Position numbers and translations under genes: made by a program
Part shown: piece by piece, positions 7,958 through 16,275 of the stretch
Numbering within the stretch: the stretch's first letter is position 1
How the letters are laid out: every line of letters begins with the position of its first letter
The notes under the pieces: generated by a model
What the model saw: the letters and a program-made list of their open reading frames with translations, nothing else
Told to the model about the DNA's origin: nothing
The model's database searches: none
NCBI GenBank assembly: GCA_937967625.1
Contig: CALCJP010000126.1
Span: 1-39,302 of the forward strand
Direction: 5' to 3'
Origin: an uncultured Saprospiraceae bacterium
GTDB lineage: Bacteria > Bacteroidota > Bacteroidia > Chitinophagales > Saprospiraceae
DNA length: 39,302 nucleotides

Positions 7958-10174
7958 TCATGATTCTGAAACCTGCTTGGGCTTGCGGAGCGCAAGATGT
8001 TTTCTAATCACTTGGTTGAGGTTTTCGGGTTTGAATGGCTTCGTGACAAAGTCGTCCAAGCCTGCTTCCATTGCGTTTTGTCGGACCTCCAAAACTGCTG
8101 AGGCGGTTAGTGCGATTATCGGCAAATCGGAATAGGTGCTTCCAAAATTTCGTATTGCTTTTGTGGCTTCGACTCCATTCATAACGGGCATTTGGAGATC
8201 CATCAAAATGAGGTCAAATTTCTCTTTTTTGACTATATCTATCGCCTCCTTTCCATTGTTGGCGATTTTGGTTGTAGCTCCCCATTTGGAAAGAAATGCC
8301 AGGGAAACTTTTTGATTGATCAGATTATCTTCGACCACCAAGATATGTATGCCATTTAGTGATTTCTCTAATTTTTTGGATTCAATTTTCACACCTGTTT
8401 GACCAGTTGGCTTCAATTGCTTGGGCAAACCAAAACGCAATGAAAAGGAGAAATTAGAACCTTTGCCAAGAGTGCTTTCCACATCTATCTCTGCGTTCAT
8501 TTGGTGCAGCAAATTTTTAGTAATGGCTAATCCTAATCCACTTCCATTTCGTATCGTATCATCATTGTCTTGGGAAAAAGCCTCAAAAATGGTAGCGATG
8601 TTTTCTTTGTTGATCCCGATTCCGGTATCCATGACTGAAAAGTAAATTTGAATGTCTTGTTCTGTTTGATGGTGTTTCATGACGGTGATTTCAACGCCTC
8701 CTTTATTGGTGAATTTTAAGGCATTGTGCACAACGTTGTTTAGTATTTGAGTGAGCCTCAAAGAATCGCCATTTATGATTTCGGGCAATGAGTTGTCATA
8801 GTTGATGATCAGATCAAGGTCCTTTTTATCTGCCAAACTTTGAAGTCCTCTTTTGATGTAGGCGATTGTCGCTTTCAAATTGAAGTCCTCCTTTTTTACG
8901 ACAAGCTTTTTGTCTTGTAGTTTGTTGAGGTCTAAAATATCTGACACCAAGTTGAGTAAAGTATCAGCCGAAAATTTTAAGGTTTCGAAATGAGACTTCG
9001 TTTTGACACAAAGATTCTCTTGATCGATTAGATTGATGGTGCCAATGACCGCATTGAGAGGAGTCCTGATTTCGTGACTCATTGAGGAGAGAAATTGAGC
9101 TTTGGCTAATGAGGCTCTTTCGGCAGCGATTTTTGCTTCTTTTAAATGGTCGTTTGTTCTTTTTTGGGTTGTAATATCTCTTGCAATACAAGTGCATGAA
9201 ATTACTCTGTTAGAAGCATCATAGAGAATGCTGCGGTTTTGACCCAACCAAATTTCATCACCTGACTTGGTGTATATTCTAAACTGAGTGTAAGCCATGG
9301 TGATTCGTTTGCTGGCTTGGTCTTGAAGTCCCCTCACATGTTCGGCTAATTCGTCTTCAGTTTTTAGAAAAATATGGAAAGGCTGACCAATTAGTTCCTC
9401 TATCTTATAGCCAGTGAGTTTCACAAAAGCTTGGTTGACGTAGGTGAATCTGCCTTTTGGGTTTAACTCAACGACGATGTCTCCAACTCCTTCTACAAGC
9501 CTTCTGTATTTGGTTTCGTTCCTTTGGAATTTTTGGTTTAGTTCTTTCTGAAGGATAAGGTTTTGATTGAGTTCTGTATTTGTTTTATTGCCGATGGTGA
9601 CAAATTCAACCAACGTCAAAATGATAAAAAAAATAGGAGAGCCTAACTTGAGAAAAGAAGAAAGTCTCAATGATGAAATATCGGGAGTGCCATCTCCCAA
9701 TAGACCTATGGGTTGGATGTCGTAATGAGCAAAAATACTTGTAATCAAGAGTGCCAAGATGGTAAGAGCAGAAAAACCAATTGCCCAATTTTTGCCAAGT
9801 ATGAAGTTGGAGACTAAAATTAGGAGAACAGACCACAATAAGTATCCCGCTGGACTTACAGGAACGAGCATGACGAACGTCACTAAAACAAATAAAACGA
9901 GAAGCGAAAGGATAAATTTAGTTAGCTCCTTATAAGGTCTTTGAGTGCAAAGCAAATAAAGATTTATACCCAATAGGGAAATAGTTGCCAAAGCAAAAAC
10001 TAACGTAAAACTTGGGAGCTTGAGAAAAACGGGCAAGTAAGCTGCTAAAAAAAAGGAAACCAAGGCGCAAAACCAAAACACCGTTTTGATTTTGGATTGC
10101 TCCAATAAGTCTTCTTCTTTCTGAAGAATATCTCCAATAAAGTAATCTGAAATATTATTGAATCCCCACCTCAT
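7958..10174 (-). CDS. Membrane hybrid sensor histidine kinase / response regulator
   Basis: 738 residues. The N-terminal ~195 residues contain about six hydrophobic segments (roughly 32-50, 55-76, 85-104, 110-126, 131-149, 178-195). A PAS/PAC sensor domain follows (about 220-335), then HisKA with the phospho-accepting His367 in SHEIRTPLNAVIG, HATPase_c (N-box Asn484, DTGIGI, NGSGLGLAI) and a C-terminal receiver with Asp659 in LILMDLQMP and the conserved Lys712 in TKPFKP. All catalytic residues are present, so it should autophosphorylate and pass phosphate to its own receiver. No DNA-binding regulator or phosphotransfer gene is adjacent, so the output partner is unknown. It converges with cutC, leaving about 50 bp between stops. 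The input signal cannot be inferred. Confidence 0.94.
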   Translation of the reverse strand: MRWGFNNISDYFIGDILQKEEDLLEQSKIKTVFWFCALVSFFLAAYLPVFLKLPSFTLVFALATISLLGINLYLLCTQRPYKELTKFILSLLVLFVLVTFVMLVPVSPAGYLLWSVLLILVSNFILGKNWAIGFSALTILALLITSIFAHYDIQPIGLLGDGTPDISSLRLSSFLKLGSPIFFIILTLVEFVTIGNKTNTELNQNLILQKELNQKFQRNETKYRRLVEGVGDIVVELNPKGRFTYVNQAFVKLTGYKIEELIGQPFHIFLKTEDELAEHVRGLQDQASKRITMAYTQFRIYTKSGDEIWLGQNRSILYDASNRVISCTCIARDITTQKRTNDHLKEAKIAAERASLAKAQFLSSMSHEIRTPLNAVIGTINLIDQENLCVKTKSHFETLKFSADTLLNLVSDILDLNKLQDKKLVVKKEDFNLKATIAYIKRGLQSLADKKDLDLIINYDNSLPEIINGDSLRLTQILNNVVHNALKFTNKGGVEITVMKHHQTEQDIQIYFSVMDTGIGINKENIATIFEAFSQDNDDTIRNGSGLGLAITKNLLHQMNAEIDVESTLGKGSNFSFSLRFGLPKQLKPTGQTGVKIESKKLEKSLNGIHILVVEDNLINQKVSLAFLSKWGATTKIANNGKEAIDIVKKEKFDLILMDLQMPVMNGVEATKAIRNFGSTYSDLPIIALTASAVLEVRQNAMEAGLDDFVTKPFKPENLNQVIRKHLALRKPKQVSES

Positions 10175-10332
10175 GCAAGTTAGTTATTAGTTTGGATTAT
10201 CGGTTTTTTGAAATTTTTCAGATGGTTTCAAGAATGGTGTTGTTGTTATGTTCTAACAATATTTATTCCAAACCGTTTTTTGTAAAACGTGTGTTATTGT
10301 TGCTGTGGAAAACCTGCCTTGTTAGAGAATTT

Positions 10333-10704
10333 TTACTTTTTAACCAATTTCAAGAGTCGAGAATTCCCGTTTTCAAGCATCCTTAAGGAAAGGGTATCTT
10401 TGGTGAGTTTTAGAATTTCGACAAACTTTTGAGAGGAACCCTCATTGATTGTGTCTATGGTGAGTAGTTTGTTATCACCGATTTCATAATAGCCCGCTTC
10501 TTTGTAGCCAAGGGTGCCATTGTATCGATAGTTTCCACTTTCGTGGAATTCAAAATTAACTTGCGAAAGATCGACCTCTAAAGGATTATCTTGAATTACC
10601 TCAACGGCTTGCCAGTTGCCTGCCAATTTGGAATTAGAAAATTGATTGCAGCTCACAAACAATAGGAGCAACAACAAGGGAAAAGATTGTTGAATCAATT
10701 TCAT
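10333..10704 (-). CDS. Small lipocalin-like lipoprotein
   Basis: 123 residues. A lipoprotein signal (MKLIQQSFPLLLLLLFVSC, lipobox FVSC) precedes a short beta-rich domain starting LAGNWQAVEV, with alternating strands (FEFHESGNYRYNG, AGYYEIGDNKLLTID, LKLTKDTLSLRML). That pattern matches the small lipocalin-like domains common in Bacteroidota lipoproteins, although assignment to a specific Pfam family is not certain. It lies downstream of nhaB on the same strand with a 58-bp gap holding one micro-hairpin. The function and ligand are unknown. Confidence 0.75.
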   Translation of the reverse strand: MKLIQQSFPLLLLLLFVSCNQFSNSKLAGNWQAVEVIQDNPLEVDLSQVNFEFHESGNYRYNGTLGYKEAGYYEIGDNKLLTIDTINEGSSQKFVEILKLTKDTLSLRMLENGNSRLLKLVKK

Positions 10705-10732
10705 CTGTTTATTCAGTCGTTATTCAATGTCA

Positions 10733-10748
10733 TTCGGCGAAAGCCGAA
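10733..10748. repeat. CGAAAG-core micro-hairpin, TTCGGC/GCCGAA
   Basis: TTCGGC-GAAA-GCCGAA, a perfect 6-bp stem in the gap between nhaB and the lipoprotein gene. In nhaB mRNA sense the loop reads TTTC. Confidence 0.75.
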
Positions 10749-10762
10749 AAAAGAAAAACTTT

Positions 10763-12241
10763 CTATAAAAAATACATCACACACATCAACCCGACGCTTC
10801 CCAAAACTATCGTATATGGCAATGCCATCCAAATCATACGAACATAAGACAATCGGATTGCTGGAGCCAAAGCAGAAGTCAAAAGGAAAAGGAAAGCTGC
10901 CTGTCCATTTGGAGTGGCGACACTAGGTAGGTTGGTGCCTGTGTTGATGGCGATGGCAAGGGTCTCAAATTGCTCCCTTGAAATCTTACCCGCGTCAAAT
11001 GCTGCTTTTACTTCATTGATATATACCGTAGCTACAAATACATTGTCGCTGATCATGGACAAAACGCCATTGGCAACATAGAACATGGCGGGCTGAACAG
11101 ACTCGTCCATTTCCAAAACTGCCTCAATGATCGGCGTAAATAAATGCAGGTCATGAATCATTCCCACGATTACAAAGAAAACCGCTAAAAGTGCAGTAAA
11201 CGGAAGTGCCTCTTCGAAGGCATGTCCTATTTTATGTTCGTCGATGATACCTGTAAATGCAGTTTGAAGTACGATAATCGCTAAACCAATTAACCCCACA
11301 GGCGCTAAGTGAAAAGCCAACGCAACAATTAAAAAGAGTGCAGATATTCCTTGAACTACTAAGGCATATTTTTGAGCGTCGGTTCTTTTGCGATCTTCCT
11401 CCTCTACAAAACCTGTGATGATTCCTCTAACTTGTTCCGGTAGTTTTCCACCAAAACTAAACCAACTGGTCAATTCTAAAACGACGACAGTCATCAATCC
11501 ACATACGAGCACCGGCATCGTAATCGGAGCCATTTGATAGAAAAATTCCATAAACTCCCAACCCAATCGCTCTCCAATCAATAAGTTTTGTGGTTCTCCA
11601 ACGATGGTACAAACGCCTCCAAGAGCCGTTCCGACTGCTGCATGCATCACCAGACTACGAAGGAAACTTCTAAACTGCTCCAGAGTGTCGCCCCCTAATT
11701 CTTTGTTGTCAGCAACGCCACTTTGGTCATAATCTGAATTTTGGCTCGAATGCACTTTGTGATATACCTGATAAAAGCCAACAAAGACACTAATCAAAAC
11801 TGCCGTAACCGTCAAGGCATCCAAGAATGCACTTAAAAAAGCTGCTATAAAGCTAAAGAGCAAGGACAGTATTAATTTTGAGCGCACCTTAATAAAAATC
11901 TTTCCGAAGATATACATCAACAGCGGCTTCATAAAGTAGATACCCGCCACCATGAATACCAAAAGTAGGATTACTTCAAGGTTGGCTTCGATTTCGTGAT
12001 AGACCGTGTGCGGTGAAGTAAGACCTAAAAAAACAACCTCCAACGCAATCAAACCTCCTGCTTGCAGCGGATAGCATTTAAGCGCCATCGCCAATGTCAG
12101 GATGAATTCTGCAATAACAACCCAACCAGTGACAGTAGGACCTGCCGCAAATAGCAAAATTGGATTCAAAACTAAAAAGCCAATGATTGCATATTTGTAC
12201 CAATCTGGCGAATTTCCTAAAAATGATTTGAACGCTTGCAT
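10763..12241 (-). CDS. nhaB: Na+/H+ antiporter NhaB
   Basis: 492 residues, collinear with E. coli NhaB and alike over its whole length: [16 protein letters not shown] at the N-terminus, [89 protein letters not shown] and [20 protein letters not shown] near the end. NhaB is a multi-pass inner-membrane antiporter that expels Na+ in exchange for H+. Its presence fits a marine or saline habitat, or use of sodium circuits (inference). It is divergent from nth, with a 195-bp intergenic region containing three hairpins. The C-terminus stops soon after [13 protein letters not shown]-type residues and is slightly shorter than the E. coli protein. Confidence 0.96.
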   Translation of the reverse strand: MQAFKSFLGNSPDWYKYAIIGFLVLNPILLFAAGPTVTGWVVIAEFILTLAMALKCYPLQAGGLIALEVVFLGLTSPHTVYHEIEANLEVILLLVFMVAGIYFMKPLLMYIFGKIFIKVRSKLILSLLFSFIAAFLSAFLDALTVTAVLISVFVGFYQVYHKVHSSQNSDYDQSGVADNKELGGDTLEQFRSFLRSLVMHAAVGTALGGVCTIVGEPQNLLIGERLGWEFMEFFYQMAPITMPVLVCGLMTVVVLELTSWFSFGGKLPEQVRGIITGFVEEEDRKRTDAQKYALVVQGISALFLIVALAFHLAPVGLIGLAIIVLQTAFTGIIDEHKIGHAFEEALPFTALLAVFFVIVGMIHDLHLFTPIIEAVLEMDESVQPAMFYVANGVLSMISDNVFVATVYINEVKAAFDAGKISREQFETLAIAINTGTNLPSVATPNGQAAFLFLLTSALAPAIRLSYVRMIWMALPYTIVLGSVGLMCVMYFL

Positions 12242-12261
12242 GTGTGAAGGTGAATAGGTTA

Positions 12262-12277
12262 TTTCTCGAAAGAGAAA
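12262..12277. repeat. CGAAAG-core micro-hairpin, TTTCTC/GAGAAA
   Basis: TTTCTC-GAAA-GAGAAA, a perfect 6-bp stem in the nhaB 5' region. The identical 16-mer recurs inside the ABC permease gene at 26023-26038. Confidence 0.75.
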
Positions 12278-12300
12278 ATACTGGTTTTAAACTTAAAACA

Positions 12301-12326
12301 TTGATTTTCAAGTATTTGAAAATCAA
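12301..12326. repeat. Perfect 11-bp hairpin in the nhaB leader
   Basis: TTGATTTTCAA-GTAT-TTGAAAATCAA is an exact inverted repeat with a 4-nt loop, 60-85 bp upstream of the nhaB start. It may be an operator for a dimeric regulator or a leader hairpin. Confidence 0.6.
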
Positions 12327-12358
12327 ATCTTTGCTAATTTGTTTGATTTTTTTTGGGA

Positions 12359-12379
12359 CGGCTTTCGCCGAAAACGGCG
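12359..12379. repeat. Overlapping micro-hairpins CGGC/GCCG and CGCCG/CGGCG
   Basis: CGGC-TTTC-GCCG (12359-12370) shares its right arm with CGCCG-AAAA-CGGCG (12366-12379), so two mutually exclusive stems are possible. It lies between the divergent nhaB and nth genes. Confidence 0.6.
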
Positions 12380-12436
12380 CAAAAGTACTAAAAAAATATA
12401 CCTTTTCAATTTGATTTTTGACCTATATTCGCCCTC

Positions 12437-13093
12437 ATGTCTAATAAGAAAAAAGTAACCAAGGCTGAGAAGGTAGCGGACATCATTGCGATACTTGAAA
12501 AAGAGTTTCCGGAGACGCCAGTTCCGTTAGATCATCAAGATCCCTACACCTTGTTGATCGCTGTTTTATTGAGTGCCCAATGTACCGATGAGCGCGTCAA
12601 CAAAGTAACCCCTTTCCTTTTCGAAAAGGCGGATACGCCCTATAAAATGATTGAATTAGAGGTCGAAGAAATCAAATCCATCATAAGACCCTGCGGACTG
12701 TCACCACGAAAGTCCAAAGCGATTTGGGGATTGTCAGAAATCCTTATTAATGAATATGGCGGCGAAGTGCCCCAATCATTTGAAGCCTTGGAAGCCTTGC
12801 CTGGGGTGGGGCATAAGACCGCTTCGGTTGTGATGTCTCAAGCATTTGGAGTTCCCGCTTTTCCAGTGGACACTCACATTCATCGGCTGGCGTGGCGTTG
12901 GGGGCTAAGCACCGGTAAAAACGTGGTGCAAACAGAGAAGGATTGCAAACGCTTGTTTGCCCGTGAGTTGTGGAACAAGTTGCATTTGCAAATTATATTC
13001 TTTGGCAGAAAATTTTGTCCAGCAAGAGGGCATAATCCGTATGCTTGTCCTATTTGTAGTAAATATGGAAGGAAGGCGGTCTTTGAAAAGTAA
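12437..13093 (+). CDS. nth: Endonuclease III (DNA glycosylase/AP lyase)
   Basis: 218 residues. The helix-hairpin-helix with the catalytic lysine reads LPGVGHKTASVV (Lys127), and the catalytic aspartate is Asp145 in PVDTHIHRLAWR, so the base-excision glycosylase/lyase centre for oxidised pyrimidines is intact. The C-terminal iron-sulphur loop is unusual: C194-x9-C204-x2-C207, with no fourth cysteine in the last 11 residues, whereas the classic pattern is C-x6-C-x2-C-x5-C. The cluster may be absent or differently bound. It is transcribed alone and faces the tRNA-Ala gene. Confidence 0.95.
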   Translation: MSNKKKVTKAEKVADIIAILEKEFPETPVPLDHQDPYTLLIAVLLSAQCTDERVNKVTPFLFEKADTPYKMIELEVEEIKSIIRPCGLSPRKSKAIWGLSEILINEYGGEVPQSFEALEALPGVGHKTASVVMSQAFGVPAFPVDTHIHRLAWRWGLSTGKNVVQTEKDCKRLFARELWNKLHLQIIFFGRKFCPARGHNPYACPICSKYGRKAVFEK

Positions 13094-13137
13094 TTAGGAA
13101 TAGAAGGGTTTTGGAAACGTGTTCCGGATGTGTTCCG

Positions 13138-13176
13138 TTAAAAACAAAAGCAGCTACATGTAATATGTAACTGCTT
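13138..13176 (-). terminator. Terminator of tRNA-Ala
   Basis: Read on the minus strand, AAGCAG-TTACAT-(ATT)-ATGTAG-CTGCTT forms a stem followed by TTTGTTTTTAAC, directly downstream of the tRNA. Confidence 0.75.
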
Positions 13177-13187
13177 GATTTAGAAGG

Positions 13188-13261
13188 TGGAGCATACCGG
13201 AGTCGAACCGGTGACCTCTTGACTGCCAGTCAAACGCTCTAGCCAGCTGAGCTAATGCCCC
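13188..13261 (-). tRNA. tRNA-Ala(GGC)
   Basis: A 74-nt cloverleaf. The acceptor GGGGCAT pairs with ATGCTCC, including a G3-U70 wobble, the identity element of alanyl-tRNA synthetase. The anticodon stem TTTGA/TCAAG holds loop CTGGCAG with anticodon GGC. The T-arm contains GGTTCGACTCC. The discriminator is A and CCA is not encoded. Confidence 0.95.
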
Positions 13262-13271
13262 TTTTTAATTC

Positions 13272-13290
13272 ATTTCCCCTTTCGGGAAAT
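13272..13290. repeat. CGAAAG-core micro-hairpin, ATTTCCC/GGGAAAT
   Basis: ATTTCCC-CTTTC-GGGAAAT, a perfect 7-bp stem, 11 bp from the tRNA-Ala 5' end. Confidence 0.75.
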
Positions 13291-13413
13291 CATAAATTCT
13301 GCGCGAATATAAATTTAAATTGATCACAAAAACAATAAACCATTATCAAAAAATCGTTTAGGGTTTTCCAGCCAGAAAGAGTCTTTTCCACCAAAATTAT
13401 AGAAAATTATCTA

Positions 13414-13442
13414 TTGAATTTTTCTCCGAAAGGAAAATTCAA
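13414..13442. repeat. CGAAAG-core hairpin with bulged long stem
   Basis: TTGAATT and the following TTTCTCC pair with GGAAAATTCAA around a GAAA loop with one bulge. It is the longest, least regular member of the family, about 180 bp upstream of the PorP/SprF-like gene. Confidence 0.6.
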
Positions 13443-13624
13443 TGTGCATATTTGCGACTTTTGACCTATAAAACTTTAGAGGATTTTAACTGATGGTTAA
13501 TATTTAACAACCATTCCGAATAAATTTAAAGGATTTCTACTTAACTTTGAGATTCTGATGTTTATTTAAATCAAAATACCTCGACAAAATTTAAAAATCG
13601 TTTAAACTCTCAAAGCGTTTTATT

Positions 13625-14674
13625 ATGAAGAAAATCTTACAAAAATTTTTGACTGTTTCGATCCTGTTTTTGGGAGCTTTGAGCATCAATGCTCAAGATA
13701 TTCACTTCTCTCAATTTTACCTTTCTCCTCTTAATTTGAATCCAGCGATGACCGGCGTAATGAACTGTAACGTTCGTTTGGTAGCCAATTATCGTAATCA
13801 GTGGGCAAGTGTATTGAAATCTTACGCCTACAATACTTATTCGGTTTCTTATGATCAGCGAATTCCAGTTGGGCGCTATGACTATTTTGGCATAGGTGGT
13901 TCTTTTTGGGGTGATAAAGCAGGACGTTCAGAATTCGGACAAATTCAAGGAAAACTTGCCGCCAGTTATAGTAAGCGAATGGGAGGTGACCGCAAGAATG
14001 CACACTATTTAGTAGCGGGTATCGATGGCGGAGTTTTGCAAAGAAGTATCGACTTTTTCAACCTTACTTGGGGAGACCAGCATGACGGAGTAGGTGGTTT
14101 GGCGAATAGAGCAACCATTGAGTCAAGTTTTACTGATGACAATGTATTAGTTGCAGATTTAGCTGCAGGTTTGCTTTGGTTCTCCGTATTAGAAGATAAC
14201 AACTTTTATGCAGGCGCAGCATATCATCACTTAAACAGAGCAAATGTTTCATTTGATGGTATGGATGAAGATCTGCTCTACAGTAGATTCACTGTTCATG
14301 CAGGTGGAGAATTTGGCTTAACTCGCAAATTAGGATTAGTTCCTGGCGTAGTTGCAATGCTGCAAGGACCTTCTCTAGAAGTGAATACAGGTACGAGTCT
14401 TCGTATTGGATTACACAAAAGTAAGTACGAATATCAAGCACTTCAATTTGGACTTTGGGCACGTTTGTCCAACCGGTTGGAGTCTGGAATCCACACAGAT
14501 GCAGTAATTCTTTCTTCTCGATTTGATTACAATGACTTCAGTATCGGATTCAGCTACGATGTCAACGTTTCAGAATTGAGACCTGCGAGTAATTCAAATG
14601 GAGCATTTGAATTTGCTTTGTTGTATAAGATTTGTGGTCCTGAGAAACGAAATGTTTACTGTCCTAACTTCTAA
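13625..14674 (+). CDS. PorP/SprF family T9SS membrane protein (second copy)
   Basis: 349 residues with a signal peptide (MKKILQKFLTVSILFLGALSINAQ). The family signature is DIHFSQFYLSPLNLNPAMTG, and the rest is a barrel-like series of beta strands ending near LLYKICGPEKRNVYCPNF. It has the same fold class as the protein at 3736-4653 but is clearly diverged from it. No large T9SS client is immediately adjacent; the nearest is the giant protein starting at 17085, beyond the bactofilin and atp-accessory genes. It is probably monocistronic, since a strong terminator follows. The specific client is unknown. Confidence 0.92.
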   Translation: MKKILQKFLTVSILFLGALSINAQDIHFSQFYLSPLNLNPAMTGVMNCNVRLVANYRNQWASVLKSYAYNTYSVSYDQRIPVGRYDYFGIGGSFWGDKAGRSEFGQIQGKLAASYSKRMGGDRKNAHYLVAGIDGGVLQRSIDFFNLTWGDQHDGVGGLANRATIESSFTDDNVLVADLAAGLLWFSVLEDNNFYAGAAYHHLNRANVSFDGMDEDLLYSRFTVHAGGEFGLTRKLGLVPGVVAMLQGPSLEVNTGTSLRIGLHKSKYEYQALQFGLWARLSNRLESGIHTDAVILSSRFDYNDFSIGFSYDVNVSELRPASNSNGAFEFALLYKICGPEKRNVYCPNF

Positions 14675-14694
14675 GACTAATTAATACCTAATCA

Positions 14695-14744
14695 AGAAAA
14701 ATCTCTGAAAGTTAATTTGCAAGTTTCAGAGATTTTTCTTTTTA
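14695..14744 (+). terminator. Rho-independent terminator after PorP/SprF-like gene
   Basis: A perfect 16-bp stem, AGAAAAATCTCTGAAA with TTTCAGAGATTTTTCT, around a 13-nt loop and followed by TTTT. Confidence 0.9.
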
Positions 14745-14841
14745 GCCCCTTCAATACCAAATAGACTACATCAAGCCCTATTAATCTATTTTTTGCATAC
14801 TATTTAAAAAATGAGAAAACACTAAACAAAAACTATACATC

Positions 14842-15294
14842 ATGTTTGGCTTAAATAAAGAGAATTCCACAAAATCCAATAATTTAATCCCTTCCTCCAA
14901 CGCAAACACTTTCAATAGCTTGGTTCAAGGAACTTCTATTAATGGAGATATAACTGCGGATAGCGATATTCGGATAGATGGTAAGTTAATTGGCGATTTG
15001 GAATGCGCTGCAAAAGTTGTCATCGGACCTACTGGCGAAGTAGAAGGAGACATTAACTGCCAAAATGCAGTTATTGAAGGAAGATATAAAGGAAATCTGT
15101 TTGTGCATGAACTTTTGCAAGTGAAAGAAAAAGCAGAAGTAAATGGAGTTATCACAACAGGTAAAATCATCGTTCAGTCAGGAGCTACCTTTAACGTAGC
15201 CTGCAATATGGGACAAAAAGCTCCCAAAGTTAATGGCTCAACTTCCAAAGCAGATGCAAAACGAATATTAGAAGATGCCCAGCCAGTCTCCTGA
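14842..15294 (+). CDS. Bactofilin (polymer-forming cytoskeletal protein)
   Basis: 150 residues. A disordered N-terminus (~30 residues) precedes a bactofilin/DUF583 right-handed beta-helix built from regularly spaced hydrophobic and glycine positions: GTSINGDITADSDIRIDGKL, GDLECAAKVVIGPTGEVEGD, EVNGVITTGKIIVQSGATF. Bactofilins polymerise without nucleotides and scaffold cell-shape or envelope functions at the inner membrane. The 3' end overlaps the next gene by 20 bp. In Bacteroidota a bactofilin gene is commonly seen just ahead of the ATP synthase accessory genes, as here. Confidence 0.93.
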   Translation: MFGLNKENSTKSNNLIPSSNANTFNSLVQGTSINGDITADSDIRIDGKLIGDLECAAKVVIGPTGEVEGDINCQNAVIEGRYKGNLFVHELLQVKEKAEVNGVITTGKIIVQSGATFNVACNMGQKAPKVNGSTSKADAKRILEDAQPVS

Positions 15295-15532
15295 TAAAAA
15301 TTCTAAAAAGAAAAAAAAGCCATCCCGAAAGCAAAGCCAGAGTTATCTCAAGTACTCCGGCATGGCTTTCGAGATGGCACTTATCATGGGGCTTTTTACC
15401 TTCGGCGGTAGCAAACTCGATGAAAAATATCAACTCTCAAATAACTACTTCACCGTATTAGGGGCCATATTAGGCACCGTTGGCGCTCTAACCTTCGTGC
15501 TAAAAGATTTTATCTTCAAAAAAGAGGAATGA
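15275..15532 (+). CDS. AtpZ/AtpI family membrane protein
   Basis: 85 residues. A basic, lysine-rich N-terminus is followed by two transmembrane helices (about 30-47 and 59-77) separated by a GGSKLDEKYQLSNNYFTVLG loop, the pattern of the AtpZ/AtpI family (ATPase_gene1). These small proteins are encoded ahead of F1Fo ATP synthase genes and assist assembly or Mg/Ca transport. The start overlaps the bactofilin gene by 20 bp, and the stop overlaps the next start (ATGA), so translation is probably coupled. Confidence 0.88.
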   Translation: MPSQSPDKNSKKKKKPSRKQSQSYLKYSGMAFEMALIMGLFTFGGSKLDEKYQLSNNYFTVLGAILGTVGALTFVLKDFIFKKEE

Positions 15533-15912
15533 CCTTTCCCCAGTTCAATAAAAGGCTAATAATAGTAACCCTTGGATTGATAGCCATATCTTTCATTCTT
15601 TCATGGCTCGAACCATTCCAAAACACACTTGGATTTTCAATTGCCACAACACTATTTTTTGCTGGATTTACAATAGGTCTATTTTACTTAGGCACCTCTA
15701 CTGCCAATAGCCCCAATAAGAATCTTTTTATGGGTGTAGCAATAGGATCTATTTTCCTAAAACTGGTGCTCACGATCCTTATTCTTTACAGTTACAAAGT
15801 AATATTTGAACCCGAAGGCGGAAATCATGTATTTCTTTTCTTAATAATCTACTTAGTATATACTGTATTCGAGACCTCGGTCCTTATGAAACTATCAAAG
15901 CCTAAGGACTGA
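15529..15912 (+). CDS. Four-helix membrane protein, ATP synthase subunit I-like
   Basis: 127 residues with four hydrophobic segments (about 10-26, 34-54, 66-86, 98-118) and almost no soluble part. By position after AtpZ and by topology it matches the poorly conserved subunit-I-like proteins that Bacteroidota encode directly before atpB. It overlaps the preceding gene by 4 bp. The unusual point is that atpB does not follow: 771 bp of non-coding DNA and then unrelated genes come next. The family assignment rests mainly on context. Confidence 0.7.
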   Translation: MTFPQFNKRLIIVTLGLIAISFILSWLEPFQNTLGFSIATTLFFAGFTIGLFYLGTSTANSPNKNLFMGVAIGSIFLKLVLTILILYSYKVIFEPEGGNHVFLFLIIYLVYTVFETSVLMKLSKPKD

Positions 15913-16077
15913 TAGGTACCTGAATATGGTTAATTGTTCCTTCAAATTTTGCAATAAATCAAGTAGCGATTATCTTAGCCGTACGCACAGTAGTTTTTAG
16001 TTTAAAGCTAGTATTTCGAATATGGTGCAAAAGAAATAGAAGAAGTTTATTTTCATTTGGTTTTTTGGGGTAAAATG

Positions 16078-16111
16078 CCTCGGTCCTGAGTGCGACCGGG
16101 GCTATTTTTTT
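16078..16111 (+). terminator. Rho-independent terminator downstream of the atp-accessory genes
   Basis: CCTCGGTC pairs with GACCGGGG (8 bp, one G-T) across the 8-nt loop CTGAGTGC, followed by CTATTTTTTT. Confidence 0.85.
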
Positions 16112-16124
16112 GCCTTTCGGCAAA
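16109..16124. repeat. CGAAAG-core micro-hairpin, TTTGCC/GGCAAA
   Basis: TTTGCC-TTTC-GGCAAA, a perfect 6-bp stem abutting the terminator's T-tract. Confidence 0.78.
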
Positions 16125-16152
16125 TTGGGGGTAATTGACTGCCTCAAATGAC

Positions 16153-16170
16153 ATTTTCCGAAAGGAAAAT
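16153..16170. repeat. CGAAAG-core micro-hairpin, ATTTTCC/GGAAAAT
   Basis: ATTTTCC-GAAA-GGAAAAT, a perfect 7-bp stem. Confidence 0.78.
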
Positions 16171-16190
16171 ACCCCTCCTCTGTTAATTCA

Positions 16191-16275
16191 GCCTTTCGGC
16201 AAATGAGGGGAAGTTGCTTCAACCAAAAATTTTCCGAAAGGGAAGATAAAAACCCTCTCATGTTTGAGCCTTTCG
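16191..16275. repeat. Three decayed CGAAAG-core hairpins
   Basis: GCC-TTTC-GGCAAAT (16192-16204), TTTTCC-GAAA-GGGAA (16230-16244) and GCC-TTTC-GACAAAT (16268-16281) keep the core but have lost part of the stem. They alternate in orientation with the two perfect copies just upstream. Confidence 0.6.

Larger units (their letters stand above)
13262..13624. other. Intergenic region upstream of the second PorP/SprF gene
   Basis: 363 bp with no credible gene. It holds two micro-hairpins (13272-13290 and 13414-13442), and the rest is AT-rich. A CATATTTGC stretch near 13446 weakly resembles a Bacteroidota -7 element (TAnnTTTG), without a convincing -33 partner. Confidence 0.6.

Noticed and set aside
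10192-10386. 64-aa plus-strand ORF
   Set aside because: It overlaps the end of the lipocalin-like lipoprotein gene antisense and has no family pattern.
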